Shown piece after piece: positions 1 through 13,600 of a stretch of DNA of 15,391 nt. The stretch lies in assembly GCA_028565715.1 (NCBI GenBank), contig JAOXYC010010013.1, positions 1 to 15,391 on the forward strand, written 5' to 3'. The notes under the pieces are model-generated. The model was not told the DNA's origin. It did not search any database and worked only from the letters and a program-made list of their open reading frames with translations. A program made the translations under genes and the position numbers. Each line of letters opens with the position of its first letter. Position 1 is the stretch's first letter. The DNA comes from Phoronis pallida (taxonomy: Eukaryota > Phoronida > Phoronidae).

Positions 1-77
1 CATTATTGTGAAGCGCAATGATATTGTTGAAATTGCGCTATATAAGAAATTTGTAATAATAATAATAATAATAATAA
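1..77 (+). repeat. 3' tail of a tRNA-derived SINE, truncated by the window edge
   Basis: GAAGCGC, then GCGCTATATAAG, then (TAA)n at 54-77. The same order (AAAGCGC, GCGCTATATAAG, ATT repeat) occurs at 10816-10875, so the two are copies of one family. The head would lie upstream of the window. The repeat ends 11 bases before HARS exon a. Confidence 0.65.
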
Positions 78-88
78 ACTTCTTGCAG

Positions 89-6400
<6,312 letters not shown>

Positions 6401-6805
6401 TGAAAGACTTTATATAAACGTTATCAGGCTTATTTTGTCACTACCAGGACAAATATTGGTTGATTCATGATGCTTCTGGAAAGTGCGACATTGAATGACT
6501 TTAATCTTGTATATCTAACTTATTGGAAATAGTGTCAGATGTATAGATGTCAAAAAAATTCAAACTAAAAAAACATTCTCAGGAATTTTATTTACTTTAG
6601 CACAAGTACTTCAATTGATATTATTTATGAAAACAAATGTCATAATTATCACACAAAACATATTTTACTGTCTATAATAATGTTCTGCTTCTAAGGCAGT
6701 TACAAATGATAAGCACTGAAATCTTAACAGCACATTGGGTGCAATTCTAAATGTCTTTTAAACGAACATATAATACAATAACACTGTCAATCTATACAAC
6801 CATTC

Positions 6806-6811
6806 AATAAA
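6806..6811 (+). promoter_or_regulatory. Candidate HARS polyadenylation signal
   Basis: AATAAA about 405 bases after the HARS stop codon. It is the first clear canonical hexamer I found downstream of the stop; 7133-7138 is an alternative. Confidence 0.35.
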
Positions 6812-7127
6812 TTGTACAACAACTTGGTACGCAAAAAGTTAACATTTTAGTTGAAAATTTGCCAATGAAAGCTGACTTCCAAAATTCATTTAGTGAGTAT
6901 CAAACTTATGATAGCATTGGCTTTAAAATCTGTCCAGGGTATCCAAATTCATGCTATTATGCATTATTACAGATCTAACATCAGTTGGGTGACCACACAA
7001 TCTTAACTCATACTATTTTCTCCATGGCACAACATAAAATGTTCTGTGATGATGTCTCATCCATCAAATGTAGGTTTATTTACCACATTGAATAGCCAAC
7101 AAACTGCTAAATGATTTAACACAATAA

Positions 7128-7169
7128 TTTTTAATAAACATTGTTTGCTTTAACAATGTTTATTAAAAA
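7128..7169. promoter_or_regulatory. Hairpin with AATAAA on both strands between convergent genes
   Basis: Perfect 18-bp arms (7128-7145 and 7152-7169) with a six-base loop. The left arm carries AATAAA on the + strand (7133-7138) and the right arm carries it on the - strand (7159-7164). This would give a HARS 3' UTR of about 740 bases and a MYCBP2 3' UTR of about 350 bases. The structure is certain; use as a shared polyadenylation signal is inferred. Confidence 0.5.
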
Positions 7170-7506
7170 ATTTATGTACGCACCTGCAAACATCACACCA
7201 ATTTATGAGGAAAATTTTGTTTTTATAAATGAATTGCCATACAATGCGTGTGCATTGTGCTCCACATCTAATCTGGTAACAATGTTGATTGAAATGTTGT
7301 GGTACGTTTTTTGTCCAGGTAAAATTTTCATGCCAATTCCACACCAAAGAGCCAACTCTTTGTCAATTGATGCCAATAAATACTATGCTTTCTACAGTAA
7401 GTGCCTTCCAGCACTTTCAAAACTTGGGTGCAAACTCCTTTTCAATTGATGTTACACATGCACAAAATAAAGAATTTTAAGTCTTAAAAGTCTGAAATCT
7501 CTAATT

Positions 7507-7622
7507 CTAGAATGTGTGTGCGTTCCTACACACACCACACCCCAATGCAAACTCCTCCCCAGTTGGTGGATGTTGAACATGTAGAGGACATTCATCACCT
7601 TCAAGCTGTTTACCACGAGGTC
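7507..7622 (-). CDS. MYCBP2: MYCBP2 last coding exon
   Basis: Two bases, 37 codons and a TAG stop (7507-7509). It encodes [29 protein letters not shown] and the terminal RNAHTF, essentially the vertebrate C-terminus, so the end of the protein is certain. The acceptor is tgttctag. No homologous frame lies beyond the stop. Confidence 0.96.
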
Positions 7623-10600
7623 CTAGAACACAAGAAATTGTTACAGTTAAAACAATCATACATACGATCATTCCCTTTGCCAAAATTCATCATTCTTGGT
7701 AATCATGCAAAAGCATATTTTATGTTATAACTAGCTTGTAACAAAACTAGAAAATTTAACCTCACTTAATTTTTTGTACAAGTTATCACTTAGGATTACC
7801 AGGTAGTTGTCACCTATTTATGGTTCCGAATGTATAAACAACAGTAAACCATCATCATCTCATTATCCCACCAACAGCAAACGTCCAATTTCCTTCATCT
7901 CCAAATTAAAAACTTTTTAAAGAAATACAAAATCTGTACCTGCTGGACAGTGTGGTAACATTGTCTTAGGCATGTTGGTTACTCGTTGGAAGTCATCATG
8001 ACATGCATTGCAAAAATGAGTCGTTCCAAAACAGAAGAAGACAGCAACCGAACAGCAGTAGCGACACTTATACTCCAGGAAGTCCATACCATGTTTAGGA
8101 CACATCTGAAAATAGGCAACCAAAATGACTCCTTTTCAAACATTACATTCATTATTTGTAATATATGACAGCAATCCTTTAGGCGGGCCTGTAATATAAA
8201 CTCTTTGAAAATATTACAACAAAGGTCATGACAAATGTAAAAACTCTGGTTAATAAACAACAGTTGAGAATTTTGACAAAACATTTGTTCACACTTCCAT
8301 TTACCAACCAGAAATTATGACAAATCTGTCAAAATTCATTCTTACTACATTATGGCTCTGAATATTGTTTGAAGCTGATGATGAAAGTATGAAATCAATT
8401 TTAGATAATTTATGATCTATTTATCCTTGAAGAAGTCTGATCAAAAATCTGCACCACTGATCATATCTCTCTTGCTTATTGGAACTTATCCAAAAGCAAA
8501 CTGTAAGTTTCTCATGTCAGCAATTTATGAAAGTTTGTTAGCAAAAACACCAAGCATTGCACAAAATTCTTTACTATAATTGTTAGATATAAATACCTGA
8601 GCTCTGGAGACATCAGAACATCCTCCACACACAAGTTCTGCTGGGTTATAGTCTTCAGATATACCAGCCTCTTCATCACATCGAGCTTCACCTCCATAAT
8701 ATGCCTGTGATATAGGATTGAAGTTTCACAAAATATTCACATATTATGTGATTGAACACGAGTTCTTTTTATTTGTGTTATTACATAGAGAATTAATTTT
8801 CATCTGAGCAGAAATTTATACGCATTCAACCAATGTCACAAACCTGTTGCAAAAGGTATTTTTAATCATTCTTATTATTATCTTCATTATTGTCGACATC
8901 TTTTTAAAATATCACATATCAACTATCATAGTCCTACCTTGCCACACTTGAAGCACACATAGTATGAGTAACGTTCCATAGCAAAGCCCGCCGGATCATT
9001 ATAGAACCTAGCCCCCACAGTAGTGATAGCCTCAGCCTTGTGTAGTCCTTCATACTCTAGTCTCATCAATGCCTTCCTACGTACATCTTCCTGTAGTGCT
9101 CTGATAGGCTCTAACAGGTCCTTCAGTACAATGTGCTCAACTGGTACCTGTAAATAGGACATTAACATTAAATTTTACTGTAGTACGCTATTGGTGAACA
9201 TGATACATTTGAAAAGACAGAAAAAATCATCGTAACTGAACTGGGAATCGAACCCAGGTCCCCACAATAGCCGGTTGTGATGCTCTACCTCTAAGCTACC
9301 CAGCTACTCCTAATTCTGTCTGATATTTAACGAATAATAGCGTATAGCCAGTATATGTTTTACATGGGTGGAGATAGATGTGGAATACAATCAATGACTT
9401 AAAAATTAACAGCGTTCAGACCATGGGCAACTTTTAGGATGTAATGAACTTGTGTCGAAATCGAGGACTCATAAACTCAAGTTATTTGGTCCCATTATCC
9501 CCAATATTACAACCAGACAACATTGTGCACTCAAGCCACAAGAACCCTTTATAAGATAACACATTGGTGTAATTTGGTATTTTTACTTGGTATGCATGGC
9601 TAAATCTGACAAAAAGATGATGATGTAAAAGTTTACCTTGCAAATGGGACACAGTGAAAATCCAAAAGTAATGCGTGGCCCGACCCATCTCTTACTGAGA
9701 ATACTCCTGCTGCAGTGAAGATGGAAGACATGACCACATTCAAGCTGAAACAAAATAAAATACCTACATGAAAGCAAGACATTCATTCATAGTAAATTGT
9801 TTTAATTATATGACTTACTCAGCATTCTGCTCGCTGGCGCAAAAGGGAAAGCCAGAAGTTTTTAAAAATTATGAAGATTTTAAGATATCTTATTGAGTTA
9901 AAATGTCCACTTTGGAGCTGACGTAAAAATATTGAAATGATTAAAACCCCTAGGTTTTGAAATTTATTCATCATCAGAGAACAGCATATTATAGAATGAA
10001 CACAATCGACACAGACAGATTTTGTAAAACAAATTTATCATTATTGAGTGTACCTATTTCCCATTCTAATTTTTAGTTTTTGTTTTAAACTCATTTTTGT
10101 TGTATAGTAGTGGATTTCCAGGTTTTGGCAAGGGAAACATTTTGGTAAAACTCGCAATTAAATCTACCTGAACTGCCGGAGCTGCATTGAGTGCTTCAGT
10201 GAAACATATCATACACATGTCATCAGCGTCCTGTTTCAGGCTTGTCTCCTTGTTACATCTATTCAGACATGGGAGACAATTCACCTCATCCTTAATACCA
10301 CCGCACAGATGACCACATGGTAGGGTCTTGGTGCACGCATGTTTGGCATATTCCTGGGGAAATAAATCAAAATAATACAAAATTCAGAACTCTAATAGCT
10401 CCATATACTTTTTTGAAAACGCTGATATATCAACTTCACCATAGCTGTACTTTTATAACAACAAAAGATTAATGTACCTGACAATCAGGATCTGAGCAGA
10501 CATTGCCAACAGCAAGCAGTCCTGTATTACCCGTTGTACCACAGAATCGACATGTTCCAGTAGCATATGGAAGTGGTTTAGCCTTGCCTAGAATACACAA

Positions 10601-13600
10601 AATATATTTCTACCACATATAATAATGGTACGCTCGTAGCTCAGTGGTAAGGTTCGCGCCCTGGGTTGCATTGCACGGAGTGTTTCCTACTGTTTAGCAA
10701 AAGGTTGTGCGATACTTTCGAGAATACCGCTCGCCTGCTGTATGCTCCCTGGGGAGTTGAAATTGTACTTGAGTGATCAGATCCGCAGCCTGGGTAATGA
10801 TATTGAGAATTGTAAAGCGCTTTATATTAAAAGCGCTATATAAGCACTGGGTATTATTATTATTATTATTATTATATAGTATTGAATAATCAAGATATGC
10901 GTATTTCCTAAAAAAAACAATTTTAAAATATTCACAGGACTTTTCAAAACTCTTAATATACTGAGACACTAAAGTCATCATTGCTTGTTTTCAAACCAAG
11001 ATTTATGCAGAAGTCACACATCTTCCTTTGCAATTATGAGACTTGATAGGACGTAATTCTTACTTTTAGAGCCTTCCCTAAACTCAACAAGAGCTTTGAG
11101 TGTACGTGCATCAGCAAGAGCCATAATCCAGAAAAGCTTTGTTCTTCCACACCCTTCATGTAAGTCCACTTTAATGGCTTCTTCTTCATCTTTGAAGATC
11201 TGGAATTTTACAAAGATGTATGGTTGAATTCATTTTGAAAAACGTAAAATTGAAAAAATCGAATATTCATCAATGTCAGGACTTGAAAACGAAGTGTCAC
11301 TGACTTAACAAAAAAAAACTATAAATTCAATCAGTTCATAAGTCATCAAAATGTTTTAAGAATGTCAGGATACAGGTCACTCACTTTTTTTTTAATTTAC
11401 CAACTAGATGGAGAAAATTATTGATACAGAAATCTTCTCAATAAAATCATCACTACAACAGTTAATATTACATAATGCCTGGTTCTCTGGAATGTGAATC
11501 CTTCAAAACCGGGTGACCTATTGGTTTTTTCAAATTCTGTAAATTCTTGATAAAGCGCAATGTTAATGCAATATTCACCTGTCTCTGATGTGACCTTTTC
11601 TTCTTTGGAAGATGTAAGAATCTGTCGCAGTCAGCACATAGATTCCCACATTCAGTACATAAGATTATGGCTGGTGTTTGCCCATCGTCATGGTTATCAC
11701 AAGTAGGCTGCAAATAAACATTTTATATTATAATAATTAAGATTTCTCACAACAAGTGACATCTTCGTTATAAAAAAATTGATTGCTTATTGTCTCATGT
11801 CCTGATGGTAGAAACTTAATTCATGTGCTCAAAGGAGACTGATATTTGAGGATATTCAAACGTTTCCACTTTCCAACCTCACTCTAAATAATAGTTCCTA
11901 AACAATTCAATGTTATATTCACTAACCCTTGGTGTTCCAGGAGAACCATCTCCTTTCACCCATTGACCAGATGACAGTCTCTCTGTATGATCTTGATCTA
12001 GTACACACAAGGAGGCCAATGCTAACCAAAGCTGTGGAATAATGAGTGATAAATTGAAATCTCAGACTACAATCAAGTAAATTTATATTTAATATGACCT
12101 AGGCATCTAATCAGCGGTGAAATTAAGTTATCTATTTAATAGTCTGGAAAACATATTTCTTAAATGACTTTGAAAGAACACACAAAATATTGAAATCTTA
12201 TTAAAATTTACAACCCAGGCAAATTGTATTTTATTTCATTTGTATGCTGGTCAACTTTCTGGTGACCCTGTTCATTGTTCCCCTCGCTCTAGTAGTTATG
12301 AATTGCCCAGAGTTAATACAACGAAATGGGTAGAAAACATTGACCTATCTAATGCTGACACTCACTGTAGGTATCTGGATACATTGTCCCGGTATTCTCT
12401 GCTCTTCATCTAGTTTGGTTAAATTCAAGATGGCCTCTGCAATAGCACCTTTAGTAATGACTGCCCATTCTTCTGACAACTCTCCCTAATAAAAGAAAAG
12501 TCATTGTGAAACAAACTTGATTCAATAAAGTCATGCAAGTAAAATTCCCTACAACATCTAGGTCTAACCTTCCTGAAATATGTGCACCTGGAGATAATTA
12601 GACTGAACTCAAGCCCCTTCGATTCAGGTCGAGGGACTGTATCAATAGCGGGGGGTCTTACCGAAAGTAGGGATTGAGTTACAATTGAGTTTAAGCGGAC
12701 CAGGGCTTGGAATGACTGTGAGTGAAGTTTCCTGACAATTCTGTGGTTGGCAAAAAACGCAGAAACCGCTGACCAAAACGTGGAAATAGGCGCTGTTAGA
12801 ACAGACCGGCGGCTGAGCCGGGCTGTGGGAGAGACTAGGAGTTAATGGCAAAACTGAAAACCACTTACACTAGCCATATCTTTGAGCAGACGTACAATTT
12901 CAGCAGCCATCTTGTCTGAGACATAACCTCTCAAGTACCAGCGCTGAGAATTCCTGCCAACACCCCTGGTACAAAAGAAAAATAAGACTATTAGGACAAT
13001 TTGTATAATCTTACAAAAAACCACTTGATCTCAATTCCCTTTTTTCTTATTATTTTTAAAAATCTTAACAAAAATAGATTTAATTAATGTACAACTTGCA
13101 ATCTTATTTTTATAAAAGAATACATTAGAATACAAAGAATATTTTTCCTGGTTCTTAGCAATGTCCATGTTGCAATGATAAAAAACACGATACTTTTAAA
13201 ACGTATCATCGTAGTTGGTTTTATTCAAACTTGACTAGTTTCGAAACTAGTCAAGTTTGAATAAAACCAACTACAATGATACGTTTTAAAAGAATATTTG
13301 ATTTTAACAACAAAACAAAATTTTGGTTGTAAGAAAAAATAAAATTTAATTTTAAATTTTACTCAATTCAGTCCGTTTCAGAATTTGAAAGATAATCGTA
13401 AAACGTAAAATAGACCACTCACCGTTTCAAGGGAGAGCCTAACAGTGTGACAGATGATATATCTTTCTTGCTTTTGACTTGAACTGTCAAAGCTTTTGCG
13501 ATACATGACAGAAACACATCCAGGATTCTCTCCATGTAAGGGTTAAACTCTGTCGACGACTGGGGGTCAGTATTGTCCGAGAGAATGCTCACATCTTTCG

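Larger units (their letters stand above)
6401..7506. other. Convergent 3' UTRs and intergenic space
   Basis: Holds the 3' UTR of HARS reading right and that of MYCBP2 reading left. It is AT-rich with several AATAAA signals on the + strand (for example 6806-6811 and 7133-7138) and TTTATT (AATAAA on the - strand) at 7159-7164. Open frames here, such as a 102-codon + strand frame at 7141-7449, have no recognisable family and unremarkable composition. The true cleavage sites cannot be read from sequence alone. Confidence 0.6.

Noticed and set aside
7141-7449. 102-codon + strand frame between the genes
   Set aside because: It lies in the AT-rich 3' UTR zone, begins in the hairpin arm, and resembles no known protein.
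10816-10850. AAAGCGCTTT and AAAAGCGCT considered as a promoter or operator palindrome
   Set aside because: The same block occurs in the SINE tail at the window start, so it is part of the repeat and not a local regulatory site.
10694-10981. 95-codon - strand frame
   Set aside because: It is the reverse of the SINE body and tail; the Asn run comes from the ATT microsatellite.
12642-12851. 69-codon - strand frame in the GC-rich intron stretch
   Set aside because: It is bounded by a MYCBP2 intron, has no splice partner in frame and no recognisable motif.
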